A stretch of DNA of 64,000 bases from Sulfitobacter sediminilitoris (GCF_010667575.1 NZ_JAABNT010000005.1:124001-188000); one strand, 5' to 3'; counted from the first letter of the stretch, positions 46,058 to 60,791 are shown. Notes: generated by a model from the sequence alone, not told the origin. Program-made: numbers and translations.

Positions 46058-48673
46058 ATGGACTTGAGCAAGTTCACGGAGAGATCACGCGGATTTATTC
46101 AGGCCGCGCAGACCATCGCGACACGCGAAGATCACCAGAAGCTATCCCCCGAACATATTTTGCAGGCATTGCTTGATGACGATCAGGGCTTGGCCTCCAA
46201 TCTGATTGCCGCAGGTGGTGGCGATGCAGGTCGGGTCCGCGAGGCGCTGGCGCTGCAATTAAGCAAGTTCCCCAAAGTGACAGGTGACGCCGCGCAGGTG
46301 TACCTGGATAACGCCACGACGAAAGTCCTGGCCGAGGCAGAGGCCATCGCCAAAAAGGCGGGCGACAGCTTTGTCCCCGTTGAACGAATTCTGATGGCTT
46401 TGTGCATGATCAAATCCGGTGCCAAAGAGGCGCTGGATGCGGGCAAGGTGACCGCGCAGGGTCTGAACACCGCGATCAATGACATTCGCAAGGGGCGTAC
46501 GGCAGACTCGGCAAGCGCCGAAGAAGGTTATGAAGCGTTGAAAAAATACAGTACGGACCTGACCGAGCGTGCGCGCGAAGGCAAGATTGACCCGATCATT
46601 GGCCGGGACGAGGAAATCCGCCGCGCCATGCAGGTGCTGTCGCGCCGGACAAAGAACAACCCAGTCCTGATTGGTGAGCCGGGTGTCGGTAAAACAGCGA
46701 TTGCCGAAGGCTTGGCCCTGCGGATCGTGAACGGCGACGTGCCTGAAGGTCTGCGCAACAAGCGTCTGTTGGCGCTGGATATGGGCGCATTGATTGCCGG
46801 TGCAAAATATCGCGGCGAATTCGAAGAGCGGCTGAAAGCCGTTCTGACCGAAGTGACCGAGGCTGCGGGTGAGATCATCCTGTTCATCGACGAGATGCAC
46901 ACGCTGGTTGGTGCCGGCAAGGCGGACGGGGCCATGGATGCCTCCAACCTGCTCAAGCCTGCGCTGGCACGGGGCGAGTTGCACTGTGTGGGTGCGACGA
47001 CGCTGGATGAATTCCGCAAGCACGTGGAAAAGGATGCAGCCCTTGCCCGCCGGTTCCAGCCGGTGATGGTGCAGGAGCCCACGGTTGAGGATACGATCTC
47101 CATTCTGCGGGGTATCAAAGAGAAATACGAACTGCACCACGGTGTGCGGATCAGCGACTCGGCTCTTGTTGCGGCGGCGACGCTTTCGCACCGTTACATC
47201 ACGGACCGGTTCCTGCCGGACAAGGCCATCGACCTGATGGACGAGGCAGCATCGCGTCTGCGGATGGAAGTGGACAGCAAGCCAGAAGAACTGGACGCGC
47301 TTGACCGCCAGATCCTGCAAATGCAGATCGAGGAAGAAGCGCTGAAGCTGGAGGATGATCAGGCATCCAAGGACCGCCTTGAGACCCTTCAGAAAGAGCT
47401 TGGTGATCTGAAAGACAAGTCCGCCCAGATGACAGCGACGTGGCAGGCAGAGCGTGACAAACTCGCCTCGGCCCGCGACCTGAAAGAGAAGCTGGACCGT
47501 GCGCGTGCCGATCTGGACATCGCCAAGCGTGAAGGCAACCTCGCCAAGGCGGGTGAACTGTCTTACGGCGTGATCCCCGATTTGGAAAAGCAACTTGAAG
47601 CGGCCGAATCCCGTGACGACGACATGATGGTCGAAGAGGCGGTGCGCCCGGACCAGATTGCGTCTGTCGTGGAACGGTGGACCGGTATCCCGGCTGGGAA
47701 AATGCTGGAAGGCGAGCGCGACAAGCTGCTGCGCATGGAAGAGCAGTTGCATGGCCGCGTGATCGGCCAGGACCAGGCGGTCAAGGCGGTTGCCAATGCC
47801 GTGCGTCGTGCCCGGGCTGGTCTGAACGACGAGAACCGACCCTTGGGCAGCTTCCTGTTCCTTGGACCAACCGGCGTCGGTAAGACCGAGCTGACCAAGG
47901 CGGTGGCCGAGTTCCTGTTCGACGACGACAACGCGATGGTGCGTATCGACATGTCGGAGTTCATGGAGAAACACAGCGTCGCCCGTCTGATCGGTGCCCC
48001 TCCGGGGTATGTCGGCTATGACGAGGGCGGTGTGCTGACCGAAGCGGTACGCAGGCGTCCGTATCAGGTTGTCCTGTTCGACGAGGTCGAAAAGGCGCAC
48101 CCGGATGTGTTCAACGTGCTCTTGCAGGTGCTCGATGATGGTGTGCTGACCGATGGTCAGGGCCGGACGGTCGACTTCAAGCAAACGCTGATCGTACTGA
48201 CCTCGAACCTCGGTGCGCAGGCGCTCAGCCAGTTGCCCGATGGCGGTGACATGGTACAGGCCAAGCGCGACGTGATGGATGCGGTGCGTGCACACTTCCG
48301 GCCCGAGTTCCTGAACCGTCTGGACGAGACGATCATCTTTGACCGTCTGGCGCGTGACGACATGACCGGGATTGTCGAGATTCAGCTGGCGCGGCTGCTC
48401 AAGCGGCTTGTCGGTCGCAAGATCGAACTGGAGCTGGATGACAGCGCCAAGGTCTGGCTGGCCGACGAAGGATACGACCCTGTGTTCGGTGCGCGACCTT
48501 TGAAGCGTGTCATCCAACGGGCCTTGCAGGATCCGCTGGCTGAAATGATCCTTGCCGGTGATGTCCGTGACGGTGATCTGATCAAAGTCACAGCCGGTGC
48601 CGACGGGCTGATCATCGGGGACCGGATCGCGGCCAGCAACAGGCCCAAGCCGGACGACGCGGTGGTGCACTAA
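46058..48673 (+). CDS. clpB: ATP-dependent disaggregase ClpB
   Basis: 871 residues from ATG 46058 with AAGGAGAG upstream. Order: N-domain (residues ~1-150), first AAA+ domain ([15 protein letters not shown]), the long middle coiled coil that distinguishes ClpB from ClpA (~400-530, rich in Glu, Lys and Ala), second AAA+ domain ([16 protein letters not shown]) and a C-terminal domain. ClpB threads aggregated proteins together with DnaK. Its heat-shock promoter and terminator indicate a single-gene unit. Confidence 0.97.
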   Translation: MDLSKFTERSRGFIQAAQTIATREDHQKLSPEHILQALLDDDQGLASNLIAAGGGDAGRVREALALQLSKFPKVTGDAAQVYLDNATTKVLAEAEAIAKKAGDSFVPVERILMALCMIKSGAKEALDAGKVTAQGLNTAINDIRKGRTADSASAEEGYEALKKYSTDLTERAREGKIDPIIGRDEEIRRAMQVLSRRTKNNPVLIGEPGVGKTAIAEGLALRIVNGDVPEGLRNKRLLALDMGALIAGAKYRGEFEERLKAVLTEVTEAAGEIILFIDEMHTLVGAGKADGAMDASNLLKPALARGELHCVGATTLDEFRKHVEKDAALARRFQPVMVQEPTVEDTISILRGIKEKYELHHGVRISDSALVAAATLSHRYITDRFLPDKAIDLMDEAASRLRMEVDSKPEELDALDRQILQMQIEEEALKLEDDQASKDRLETLQKELGDLKDKSAQMTATWQAERDKLASARDLKEKLDRARADLDIAKREGNLAKAGELSYGVIPDLEKQLEAAESRDDDMMVEEAVRPDQIASVVERWTGIPAGKMLEGERDKLLRMEEQLHGRVIGQDQAVKAVANAVRRARAGLNDENRPLGSFLFLGPTGVGKTELTKAVAEFLFDDDNAMVRIDMSEFMEKHSVARLIGAPPGYVGYDEGGVLTEAVRRRPYQVVLFDEVEKAHPDVFNVLLQVLDDGVLTDGQGRTVDFKQTLIVLTSNLGAQALSQLPDGGDMVQAKRDVMDAVRAHFRPEFLNRLDETIIFDRLARDDMTGIVEIQLARLLKRLVGRKIELELDDSAKVWLADEGYDPVFGARPLKRVIQRALQDPLAEMILAGDVRDGDLIKVTAGADGLIIGDRIAASNRPKPDDAVVH

Positions 48674-48693
48674 GCACGCAGAAATATCTGAGA

Positions 48694-48722
48694 AAGGCCG
48701 GGGATTTCCCCGGCCTTTTTGT
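48694..48722 (+). terminator. Rho-independent terminator of clpB
   Basis: AAGGCCGGGG (48694-48703), loop ATTT, CCCCGGCCTT (48708-48717), then a T tract. It lies ~20 bases after the clpB stop. Confidence 0.92.
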
Positions 48723-49026
48723 TTTGAGCCAGGTCTTGCGCAGACGGCCTGTCGGCTTTGTTTGGGCCGCGCACATCAAAGACAGCGAGGTCGTGATGCG
48801 AAACCCTCTTGTAGCTAAATGGCTCCTTCCTATTGCGAGGAAGGCCGCTTGTTCATTGTGGGATGAGCGCAGGTATGATGCAGTCAGTCCGGGATATCAT
48901 GCCGCTCTGCCGTACGAATAGCCTCACTATATATATGCAACGTATTTTGCCGCACGTCCCTTGGCGTCGAAATCGGCGGTATCTGGCGCGCAAGTGCGTG
49001 TTCTGCGGTGGCTGCGGGGCCACAAG
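48723..49026. other. ~300-bp region without recognisable gene
   Basis: Only short open frames of poor composition occur here, none with a good ribosome-binding site or a recognisable motif. An imperfect CTCCTTCCTATTGCGAGGAAGG hairpin-like stretch near 48822-48843 is the only structure seen. A small RNA cannot be excluded. Confidence 0.5.
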
Positions 49027-49056
49027 AAAGGCCCGCCAGCATACTGCTGACGGGCC
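49027..49056 (-). terminator. Terminator of the fasciclin gene
   Basis: GGCCCGCCAGCA (49030-49041) pairs with TGCTGACGGGCC (49045-49056) with one mismatch around a 3-base loop. On the minus strand TTTCTTG follows. Confidence 0.8.
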
Positions 49057-49083
49057 AATAAGGCTTCGGTTTCAAATGCCGCT

Positions 49084-49569
49084 TCAGGAATCAGGCAGGA
49101 TCACGGTGTCGATCACGTGGATCACGCCATTTGATGTCTCGATGTCCGCCTGCACAACGGTCGCTTCTTCGACCATTACGCCATTGTCGAGGTCGATGGT
49201 CACGGATGACCCTTGAACGGTCGGTGCTTCCATGTCGTCGGTCAGGTCTGTCGACATGACTTTGCCTGAGAGCACATGGTATGTCAGAATCGCGACCAGC
49301 TGGTCTTTGTTCTCCGGCTTTAGCAGCGTTTCAACGGTGCCTTCGGGTAGTGCGGCAAATGCTTCATCTGTGGGTGCAAACACGGTGAAGGGACCTTCGC
49401 CTTTCAGTGTTTCGACCAGACCGGCAGCCTCAGCGGCGGCCAGCAGAGTACCAAAGTTTCCTGCTTCGGATGCCGTATCTATGATGTCCTTGGCATGGCC
49501 ACCGGCCAGAGCAGAGGTGGCCACGAGTGTGGCGGCAGTTGTCAGTGCAAGTGCTGTCTTACGAAACAT
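49084..49569 (-). CDS. Secreted fasciclin (FAS1) domain protein
   Basis: 161 residues from ATG 49569 with GAGGAG upstream. Signal peptide [22 protein letters not shown], then a single FAS1 domain: [18 protein letters not shown], the H1-type segment [25 protein letters not shown], and the terminal [16 protein letters not shown]1 proteins mediate adhesion or cell-surface interactions. Flanked by a terminator and a 315-bp divergent gap. Confidence 0.94.
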   Translation of the reverse strand: MFRKTALALTTAATLVATSALAGGHAKDIIDTASEAGNFGTLLAAAEAAGLVETLKGEGPFTVFAPTDEAFAALPEGTVETLLKPENKDQLVAILTYHVLSGKVMSTDLTDDMEAPTVQGSSVTIDLDNGVMVEEATVVQADIETSNGVIHVIDTVILPDS

Positions 49570-49884
49570 TTGTTTCTCCTCAGTTTGGTTAAAGTTTGCC
49601 GTGAGTGGCAATGAAGTGGATACGCACGGGAAACCCTTTGGTTCACGGGGGGATGTCCGCTCATGCGCTGATGCTGCGCGTTGACCGAAAGGCAGCTCGG
49701 ACTAAGCCAGCGTCAAGAAATTGGGCCACTCAATAATATGTGAAGAAACCGGCGATTTTCCCGCCTGATCCGGCGGCGTCTCATCTGACATTTCGGTGTT
49801 TTGGCTGAAATGATCCGGCTTAAACGTTGGTACATCTGGACCTGCGCCTTACCTAAACCGGTAATCATGCAAGGAGACCTGATC
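49570..49884. other. 315-bp divergent region between fasciclin and msrP genes
   Basis: No gene is seen. The frame in phase with msrP is open from 49801 but lacks a start signal until the AAGGAG before 49885. I could not identify convincing promoter boxes on either strand. Confidence 0.5.
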
Positions 49885-50790
49885 ATGGCCCACCGTTGGA
49901 CGAATACCCTGAACCATCAAGATATCACCCCCGAGGCGGCATTTCTGAACCGGCGTCAGGTCATGGCGGGTCTGGGGGTCGGTTTGGGTCTGGCCGGATT
50001 GGGCGGCGTGGCACAGGCGCAGAATGCGCTTGAACCGAATTCATATGAAGACATCACCTCATACAATAACTACTACGAATTTGGCACCGGCAAGGATGAC
50101 CCCGCGCGCAATGCGCATACGCTTACAACCTCACCTTGGACGGTACAGATTGATGGGTTGGTGGATCAGCCCGGTGAATATGCTTTCGCAGACATCATGG
50201 ACGCGATGACCATCGAAGAGCGCATTTACCGTTTCCGGTGTGTCGAAGCTTGGTCAATGGTCATTCCTTGGAACGGGTTCGAGCTTGCTGATCTGTTGAA
50301 CATGGCGGGCGTACAGTCGGGTGCAAAGTATGTAGCTTTTGAAACAGTGCTGCGGCCGGATGAGATGCCGGGTGTCCGATTCCCGGTTCTGGATTGGCCC
50401 TATGTTGAGGGGCTGCGCCTTGATGAAGCGATGCATCCGCTGACGATCATGGCGACAGGTATATATGGTAAGGACATCCCAAATCAGAACGGCGCTCCTT
50501 TGCGTCTGGTGGTGCCGTGGAAGTATGGCTTCAAATCCATCAAATCGGTCGTTCGGATTACCCTCACCGAAGACGAGCCGCCGACCAGCTGGAACAAAGC
50601 CAACGCGCGCGAATACGGCTTCTATAGTAATGTGAACCCAGAGGTGAGCCATCCGCGCTGGTCGCAATCATCCGAGCGTGTCATTGGAAGCGGCCTTTTT
50701 GCCAAACGCCAGCCGACACTCATGTTCAACGGTTATGAGGATGAGGTTGCATCGCTTTATGAAGGTATGGATCTCAAGGCAAACTTCTGA
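49885..50790 (+). CDS. msrP: Protein-methionine-sulfoxide reductase catalytic subunit MsrP
   Basis: 301 residues from ATG 49885 with AAGGAG upstream. A twin-arginine signal ([20 protein letters not shown]) directs folded export. The molybdopterin-binding sulfite-oxidase fold follows, with the Mo-ligating Cys in [11 protein letters not shown] and [13 protein letters not shown]. MsrP repairs oxidised methionines in periplasmic proteins using electrons from MsrQ, encoded 66 bases downstream. Confidence 0.96.
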   Translation: MAHRWTNTLNHQDITPEAAFLNRRQVMAGLGVGLGLAGLGGVAQAQNALEPNSYEDITSYNNYYEFGTGKDDPARNAHTLTTSPWTVQIDGLVDQPGEYAFADIMDAMTIEERIYRFRCVEAWSMVIPWNGFELADLLNMAGVQSGAKYVAFETVLRPDEMPGVRFPVLDWPYVEGLRLDEAMHPLTIMATGIYGKDIPNQNGAPLRLVVPWKYGFKSIKSVVRITLTEDEPPTSWNKANAREYGFYSNVNPEVSHPRWSQSSERVIGSGLFAKRQPTLMFNGYEDEVASLYEGMDLKANF

Positions 50791-50856
50791 CGGTACCGAT
50801 AGACCGGACCTGTTCATCTGGTCCGAACGTCTCTCGAAAAAAAAACGAGACCTCAC

Positions 50857-51468
50857 TTGAGTATTGTAGAGCGTATAAACACAACCGCCCGCCGCATCCC
50901 GACCTGGGCTGTCTATATACTCTATATACTACCGGCGCCGTACTTCTTCTATCTGGCGCTGACCGGGGGGCTTGGCCCTGATCCGGTAAAGCCACTGGAA
51001 CATGAATATGGAGAGATCGCGCTCCAGCTGCTGATCATTGGCCTGTGCGTTACGCCCCTGCGGCGCTTCTTTGGCATCAACCTGGTCAAGTTCCGCCGAA
51101 CCTTCGGTATGCTGGCCTTTACTTATGTCACTCTGCATCTGCTGGTTTGGGCGTTCTTGGATGTACAGACCTTGGATCGCGTCATCGCAGACATAATTAA
51201 GCGGCCCTACATCACCATTGGCATGGCAGGCTTCTTGTTGTTGCTTCCTTTGGCGATAACCTCAAACAACTGGTCGGTACGCAAGCTGGGACCAAAATGG
51301 CGTCAGCTTCACAAGCTTACGTATGCCGCCGTGATTCTGGGTGGGGTACACTACATATGGCTCGTGAAAGGCATCCAGCTTGAGCCACTCATCTATATGG
51401 CCGTGATTCTGGGATTGTTGGCACTGAGGCTTCGTAAAAGCCGGTCTAGGGTGCGCTTGCCAGGCTAA
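50857..51468 (+). CDS. msrQ: Heme-binding membrane subunit MsrQ
   Basis: 203 residues. The likely start is TTG at 50857 (MSIVERINTTARRIPTW). Six hydrophobic helices with histidines for heme ligation (TYVTLHLLVWAF, LHKLTYAAVILGGVHYIW) match the ferric-reductase-like MsrQ/YedZ. It passes electrons from the quinone pool or flavin reductase to MsrP. An A9 run (50837-50845) flanked by short complementary arms sits before the start. A terminator follows. Confidence 0.94.
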   Translation: MSIVERINTTARRIPTWAVYILYILPAPYFFYLALTGGLGPDPVKPLEHEYGEIALQLLIIGLCVTPLRRFFGINLVKFRRTFGMLAFTYVTLHLLVWAFLDVQTLDRVIADIIKRPYITIGMAGFLLLLPLAITSNNWSVRKLGPKWRQLHKLTYAAVILGGVHYIWLVKGIQLEPLIYMAVILGLLALRLRKSRSRVRLPG

Positions 51469-51497
51469 TTGTGCTGGCCTCTATATATACAGAGAAG

Positions 51498-51524
51498 AAA
51501 AAGCCGCCGGATGAGGCGGCTTTT
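51498..51524 (+). terminator. Rho-independent terminator of msrPQ
   Basis: AAGCCGCC (51501-51508), 6-base loop, GGCGGCTT (51515-51522), then TT. A short A run precedes the stem. It lies ~30 bases after msrQ. Confidence 0.88.
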
Positions 51525-51549
51525 GCCGTTTATAGTGCCGGTGATCGGT

Positions 51550-51735
51550 GAATCACTAAAGCGAGTCGCAGAATCTGCACGGTGACTCGCCATGCATGGG
51601 CAGATTCTGAGCTGTTTGAGAAAAAAATACCGGCTGATTCCGATGAATCGCCGAGTCGGGGCAAGCGATTCACCCGGAATCGAATGCCGATTCACCCGAT
51701 TCACCCGAAAAATGTTCGCGCAAACAGGCTGAGTC
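51550..51735. promoter_or_regulatory. Dense GANTC (CcrM methylation) site cluster with nested inverted repeats
   Basis: Thirteen GANTC sites begin at 51550, 51563, 51571, 51584, 51603, 51636, 51645, 51653, 51667, 51677, 51689, 51698 and 51731. Chance would give fewer than one in this length (1/256 per position). Structure is superimposed: GCGAGTC/GACTCGC arms (51561-51567, 51584-51590), CAGAATCTGC/GCAGATTCTG, TGAATCG/CGATTCA, and three GATTCACCCG copies (51667, 51689, 51698). No coding frame explains it. It lies between the msrQ terminator and the rRNA promoter. Function is unknown; a methylation-sensitive protein-binding region is inferred. Confidence 0.7.
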
Positions 51736-51758
51736 TTGGTCTGAGTAGGGGGTATGCC

Positions 51759-51767
51759 TGTGGATAA
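51759..51767 (-). promoter_or_regulatory. Perfect DnaA box (TTATCCACA)
   Basis: TGTGGATAA on the plus strand is the reverse complement of the strongest DnaA box TTATCCACA, in the context TGTTATCCACAGG. It lies 24 bases beyond the GANTC cluster, with AT-rich DNA following (51800-51920). Confidence 0.7.
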
Positions 51768-51925
51768 CACAATATCTGGCATTCTGTTGTCATGGGCTGA
51801 CCCATGGTAAGAGCAATAAAGCTGCTCAAAACGGGCCTTTTGCGAAATAAATCAGACGCAAACTGCTGTTTTTATGGAAAAAATAGGGGAACACACAAAA
51901 AATGCAGATTTCTTGAAAAAAGGGG

Positions 51926-51954
51926 TTGCGGGTATCGGCCACTAACCGTAGAAC
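51926..51954 (+). promoter_or_regulatory. Predicted rRNA operon promoter
   Basis: -35 TTGCGG (51926-51931), 17 bases, -10 TAGAAC (51949-51954), then ACCCACTTCACCGGCGGCGC-like discriminator DNA similar to that after Rhodobacterales rrn promoters. About 410 bases separate it from 16S. The long leader holds boxA but no gene. Confidence 0.5.
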
Positions 51955-52116
51955 CCACTTCACCGGCGGCGCAGAGATGCACCAACGGGGCGCCAGACGG
52001 GCCACACGGAAGCGGAAACGCAGACAGAGGCAACGAGGCGGAACGATAGAATACCAGAGGTATTAGGGCGGGGCGCGCCAGTAAGTTACGGCGCATCTCA
52101 GTCTCTTTTGTCTCTA

Positions 52117-52128
52117 CGCTCTTTGAAA
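52117..52128 (+). promoter_or_regulatory. rRNA leader boxA (antitermination signal)
   Basis: CGCTCTTTGAAA closely resembles boxA (TGCTCTTTAACA in E. coli), which loads the Nus antitermination complex. It lies ~240 bases before 16S. Confidence 0.65.
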
Positions 52129-52364
52129 TTGATAATATCTGAAGAGATATGTGGGCGGTTTGGTTCATTCGATGGATCAACGTCTGTATATCGCGCTCTT
52201 AGCCTAACGGCGATGATAGAGTGTCAGCTTCACTGTTTGGACGGCCTTCGGTTACTTTGGTAACTGAAAGCACAACAAACAGAAAAGACGCCTGTAGTAT
52301 TCAGTAAGTACTGCAGGTCGATGTGCAGAGGTTCGACGTCAAGGATATGTTCGCAAGAACATTT

Positions 52365-53834
<1,470 letters not shown>

Positions 53835-53986
53835 GTTCCTAGCATCTTGAGCTTGCTCTTGATCGTGGAACACTTAGCAGATCGGCAAACAAAGCCGATC
53901 ATATTTAGAGGCACTTTCGGGTGCACTCTACGGACCGAGCCGTCCTCATATCTCTTCAGCAAGTTTTCAGGCCTACCGGCCTGTCT

Positions 53987-54063
<77 letters not shown>

Positions 54064-54083
54064 TATCCCCACGGGGAACTGAT

Positions 54084-54159
54084 GGGGCCTTAGCTCAGCT
54101 GGGAGAGCGCCTGATTTGCATTCAGGAGGTCAGGAGTTCGATCCTCCTAGGCTCCACCA
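54084..54159 (+). tRNA. tRNA-Ala (anticodon TGC)
   Basis: Acceptor GGGGCCT pairs with AGGCTCC, followed by ACCA. Anticodon arm CCTGATTTGCATTCAGG with TGC at 54117-54119. It lies 20 bases after tRNA-Ile in the 16S-23S spacer. Confidence 0.97.
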
Positions 54160-54556
54160 TCACACAGTAGAACACATCTTCAAGCATTCACTGAATGTTT
54201 GAACGTCTGTTCTGCAGACGAATTGACATCGTATAGAGAGATACAAATATCAACACTGTTTGATCGCGCCGAGTAAGGCGATGATCTCAGTTAGGTGCCC
54301 TTCGGGGCAAGCGATTGTGCGACTGTTTCCTCGGTCAATCCTTCGTATGCCTGCTGAAACGAACAGCGTTGTCCAAGTCAAGTACACTAACCAGAGACAT
54401 GACGCTGCTTGCCCGCACGGCTGGCGGCTATATGCATGTCTCAATTGTCCACTCTTAGAGAGTGGGCGGGAAAGTATGCTTTTGAACCAGGATAAGGATC
54501 TACAGTTTCTTACCAGCTTCTGTGGATCGCGCAGGACGCAAGTCTTGCTTTTTCTG
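54160..54556 (+). other. 16S-23S spacer between tRNA-Ala and 23S (~400 bp)
   Basis: Transcribed spacer without gene. The last ~70 bases carry leader sequence for 23S processing. Short open frames here are not coding. Confidence 0.7.
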
Positions 54557-57397
<2,841 letters not shown>

Positions 57398-57482
57398 CAG
57401 TAGAAGCAAGACTTCTGCTTATCAATCAAAAGCATACACAGCACGTTACTGTACGTGACTTGGACATTCAGAGGATTTACTT

Positions 57483-57600
57483 GGTTTGGTGATCATAGCG
57501 AGAGCAAAACACCCAGCCCCATCCCGAACCTGGCAGTTAAGTGCCTTAGCGCCGATGGTACTGCGTCTTAAGACGTGGGAGAGTAGGTCATCGCCAAACC
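57483..57600 (+). rRNA. rrf: 5S ribosomal RNA
   Basis: About 118 nucleotides. GGTTTGGTGA at the 5' end pairs with TCGCCAAACC at the 3' end. Internal CCCATCCCGAACCTGGCAGTT and GCGCCGATGGTACTGCG are typical of 5S. Confidence 0.96.
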
Positions 57601-57654
57601 TAGTAAGTTCTCTGAACGATGTATCTCTCTTCGATGATCATACATACTTAGTGG

Positions 57655-57731
<77 letters not shown>

Positions 57732-57897
57732 AGTCAAAAACCAATCATCAGTCGACAAGAATACAATATCCTGCATGCCGCGTTGGCGCAGGATGAAGAT
57801 CGTAATGCGTTTCATGCGCTGAAACCAAACTCATTTTCCTAGCGCGAAGATCAGCACCCAAAAATTGAATACCGGTACAAGGTACCTGTAGAGAGGG

Positions 57898-58347
57898 CTA
57901 ACCCTCCAGTGCTTCAATCATGCTGACCCGTTTGCTATGGCGACCGCCATCGAACGGGGCAGACAGAAATGCGTCGACAATATCGAGGGCCAGCCCCTCA
58001 CCGACAACACGGGCACCTAAAGAAAGCATATTGGCATCGTTGTGCTGACGTATCATCCGCGCTGAAAACGTGTCAGCGCAAACGCCGCATCTGATACCTT
58101 TGACCTTATTAGCCGCCATCATAATACCCTGACCCGTACCGCACAAAATGATCCCAAGCTGGCAATCACCGGAGACGATATGCTGTGCTGCCGCTTCGCC
58201 GTGTATTGGATAATCCGTGCTTTCTGCGGTCACCGGGCCGATATCAACCACTTCCCAGCCTTGCGCGGCGATGTGGTTAGCAATCACTTGCCGAAGCGTA
58301 ATGGCCGAATGGTCGCTGGATAGAACGATGCGTTTGTTTTCGGTCAT
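57898..58347 (-). CDS. rpiB: Ribose 5-phosphate isomerase B
   Basis: 149 residues from ATG 58347 (MTENKRIVLSSDHSA). The RpiB/LacAB fold is clear: the active-site Asp/His near the N-terminus (SSDHSA), DYPIHGEAAA, catalytic Cys in CGTGQGIMMAANK and the phosphate-binding HNDANMLSLGARVVG. It interconverts ribose 5-phosphate and ribulose 5-phosphate. Stands alone. Confidence 0.94.
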   Translation of the reverse strand: MTENKRIVLSSDHSAITLRQVIANHIAAQGWEVVDIGPVTAESTDYPIHGEAAAQHIVSGDCQLGIILCGTGQGIMMAANKVKGIRCGVCADTFSARMIRQHNDANMLSLGARVVGEGLALDIVDAFLSAPFDGGRHSKRVSMIEALEG

Positions 58348-58871
58348 GAGAAATGCCCATTTTCCTGTAAGATGCAGCGACATGAGCCTTTCGCACCAGG
58401 TTTTCCACCTTCGCAACTCCTTGCATATAGCGGTGTTCAGAACAAGCAGGACGAGTGTGTGCCATCTCTGCCGGGATCCTCACGCATGAACGGAATCGCA
58501 ATGAAGTTTCAACACCTATTGTGTGTTCAGGATGTTCTTGCGCTCCGCATCAAGTGGGCCAGGGACCACCGGTTTCCAGACAGCTCTCCAAATTTCCGAT
58601 GGACATTTTTTTGGCTGACTTTTCACTGAAAAAAGCTGCGCCTACGCATCGTGCTCACGATGAAGAACTCACCCAATTCTTGGTCTGGGTCCACTGCCAA
58701 TGTTCCCTATCAAACAGCGCTAAGATCTGCCTAATCCAGAAGAAACGTAGATCCATTGAAAGGCAGGGCCTTGGTTTGACTATAGACGCACGTCGGACTT
58801 GCCAGAAGGGCCCCAAAGGAACAAACCTTTCGATCAACCCAATAAACACAAGGCTTTCCCCCTACCCGCCC
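58348..58871. other. ~520-bp gene-free region between rpiB and aspS
   Basis: Open frames here (for example the plus frame from 58455 that runs over the aspS start) have atypical composition and no motif. A decayed gene is possible but unsupported. The aspS promoter lies at its right end. Confidence 0.45.
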
Positions 58872-58900
58872 TTGACTTCCCCGCCGCCAAAAGGTGTACC
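58872..58900 (+). promoter_or_regulatory. Predicted aspS promoter
   Basis: TTGACT (58872-58877), 17 bases, TGTACC (58895-58900), 35 bases before the aspS start. Good -35 and spacing, moderate -10. Confidence 0.55.
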
Positions 58901-58935
58901 TGCGCCAACAATTTCAGCCCTCGAAAGGGACGCTC

Positions 58936-60786
58936 ATGCACGCCTATCGCAGTCATTCTTGCGCCGATCTGAACATCTCGAACAAGGGCGATACCGTCCG
59001 CCTTTCCGGCTGGGTTCACCGGGTCCGCGACCATGGCGGCGTGCTCTTTATCGACCTGCGTGACCACTATGGCATAACGCAGCTTTTGTGTGATCCAGAC
59101 AGCCCGGTTTTCTCCGAGGTCGAGAAGGTCCGGTCTGAATGGTGTATTCGCATTGATGGCGAGGTGAAGGCGCGCGATGAGAGCCTGATCAACGCCAAGA
59201 TCCCTACAGGTGAGATCGAAGTCTTCATTCGTGATCTCGAAGTCCTGGGCTCTGCCGGTGAACTGCCGCTCATGGTCTTTGGCGATCAGGAATATCCCGA
59301 AGAAACCCGCCTGCGGTATCGCTACCTCGATCTGCGCCGCGAGAAGATGCAGGAGAATATGAAGCTCCGCTCTGACGTGGTGGCGTCGATCCGAAAGCGC
59401 ATGTGGGATCAGGACTTCCGTGAATTCCAGACGCCGATTATCACGGCAAGCAGCCCCGAAGGCGCGCGCGATTTCCTCGTCCCGTCGCGTCTGCATCCGG
59501 GCAAGTTCTATGCCCTGCCGCAGGCCCCTCAGCAGTTCAAGCAATTGCTGATGGTGTCCGGCTTTGATAAATACTTTCAGATCGCACCGTGTTTCCGCGA
59601 CGAAGACCCGCGCGCTGATCGCTCTCCCACCGATTTCTACCAGCTTGATATGGAAATGTCTTTCGTCACCCAGCAGGACGTATTTGACACGATCCAGCCC
59701 GTTCTGATCGGCATTTTCGAAGAGTTCGGCGGCGGCAAGAAGGTCGATCAGACATGGGAGCAGATCTCTTATAAAGACGCGGCACTTTGGTACGGCTCTG
59801 ACAAGCCTGACCTGCGTAATCCGATCAAGATGCAGGTGGTTTCAGAGCATTTCGCTCACTCTGGTTTCGCGATCTTTGCCAAGCTGCTTGAGCAGGAAGG
59901 CACAGAAATACGCGCCATCCCGGCACCCACCGGCGGCAGCCGCAAATTCTGTGACCGTATGAACGCCTTTGCGCAAAAAGAAGGTCTGCCCGGCATGGGC
60001 TATATCTTCTGGCGCGAAAAAACTGCTGATGCCGTGGCCCAGGAACTGGGCATCACCGTGAAAGAGGCTCAGGCCAAGCTGAAATCAGGCGAGGTCGAGG
60101 GCGGCATGGAAGCGGCCGGGCCGCTTGCCAAGAACATCGGACCAGAGCGAACGGAAGCCATCCGTCAGCAGTTGGGCCTGGATGTGGGCGATGCAGCGTT
60201 CTTCCTTGGTGGCAAGCCCAAGGCGTTTGAGGGCGTTGCAGGCCGCGCACGGAATGTCATTGGCGATGAACTGGGTCTGACCGACAAGGACCGTTTTGCC
60301 TTTGCTTGGGTCGTGGATTTCCCGATCTACGAAAAGGACGAGGAAACCGGCAAGATCGACTTTGAACACAACCCGTTCTCCATGCCGCAGGGCGGGATGG
60401 AAGCGCTGGAGGGCGATCCTCTGAAGGTGCTTGGATACCAGTATGACCTTGCCTGCAATGGGTACGAATTGGTGTCCGGCGCGATCCGAAACCACAAGCC
60501 AGAGATCATGTTCAAAGCCTTTGAAATTGCGGGTTACGGCGAGGACGAGGTTCGCAAGCGTTTTGGTGGCATGGTCAACGCCTTCCAATATGGTGCCCCA
60601 CCCCACGGTGGCTGTGCGGCGGGCATCGACCGGATCGTAATGCTGCTGGCGGAAGAGCAAAACATCCGAGAGGTGATCCTGTTCCCGATGAACCAGCGCG
60701 CCGAAGACCTGATGATGAACGCTCCCAGCGACCCGACATCGGACCAACTGATGGAACTTGGCCTCCGCGTCATCCCACAGGAATAA
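58936..60786 (+). CDS. aspS: Aspartate-tRNA ligase
   Basis: 616 residues from ATG 58936 ([13 protein letters not shown]). The N-terminal OB-fold anticodon domain has [22 protein letters not shown]. Class II motif 2 is [24 protein letters not shown] split around the loop, and motif 3 is [13 protein letters not shown]. The bacterial-type GAD insertion lies at ~300-430. Whether it also charges tRNA-Asn cannot be decided from sequence alone. A bidirectional terminator follows immediately. Confidence 0.97.
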   Translation: MHAYRSHSCADLNISNKGDTVRLSGWVHRVRDHGGVLFIDLRDHYGITQLLCDPDSPVFSEVEKVRSEWCIRIDGEVKARDESLINAKIPTGEIEVFIRDLEVLGSAGELPLMVFGDQEYPEETRLRYRYLDLRREKMQENMKLRSDVVASIRKRMWDQDFREFQTPIITASSPEGARDFLVPSRLHPGKFYALPQAPQQFKQLLMVSGFDKYFQIAPCFRDEDPRADRSPTDFYQLDMEMSFVTQQDVFDTIQPVLIGIFEEFGGGKKVDQTWEQISYKDAALWYGSDKPDLRNPIKMQVVSEHFAHSGFAIFAKLLEQEGTEIRAIPAPTGGSRKFCDRMNAFAQKEGLPGMGYIFWREKTADAVAQELGITVKEAQAKLKSGEVEGGMEAAGPLAKNIGPERTEAIRQQLGLDVGDAAFFLGGKPKAFEGVAGRARNVIGDELGLTDKDRFAFAWVVDFPIYEKDEETGKIDFEHNPFSMPQGGMEALEGDPLKVLGYQYDLACNGYELVSGAIRNHKPEIMFKAFEIAGYGEDEVRKRFGGMVNAFQYGAPPHGGCAAGIDRIVMLLAEEQNIREVILFPMNQRAEDLMMNAPSDPTSDQLMELGLRVIPQE

Positions 60787-60791
60787 TCAAA

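Noticed and set aside
46259..48670. Long open frame (803 codons) antisense to clpB
   Set aside because: It is the mirror of clpB in a high-GC gene; composition is His/Arg/Gln-rich with no motif, while the sense strand is an intact ClpB.
48724..48921. 65-codon open frame after clpB
   Set aside because: It begins inside the terminator T tract and has no ribosome-binding site.
50837..50845. A9 homopolymer before msrQ as a phase-variable tract
   Set aside because: It lies outside the coding region, and a single short run gives no evidence of variation.
51469..52364. Calling the pre-rRNA region the chromosome replication origin
   Set aside because: Only one perfect DnaA box was found and the usual alphaproteobacterial origin neighbours (hemE, dnaA, parAB, gidA) are absent; kept as an origin-like finding only.
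58455..59063. 202-codon plus-strand open frame before and over the aspS start
   Set aside because: It overlaps the first 128 bases of aspS in another frame, lacks a ribosome-binding site and shows no domain.
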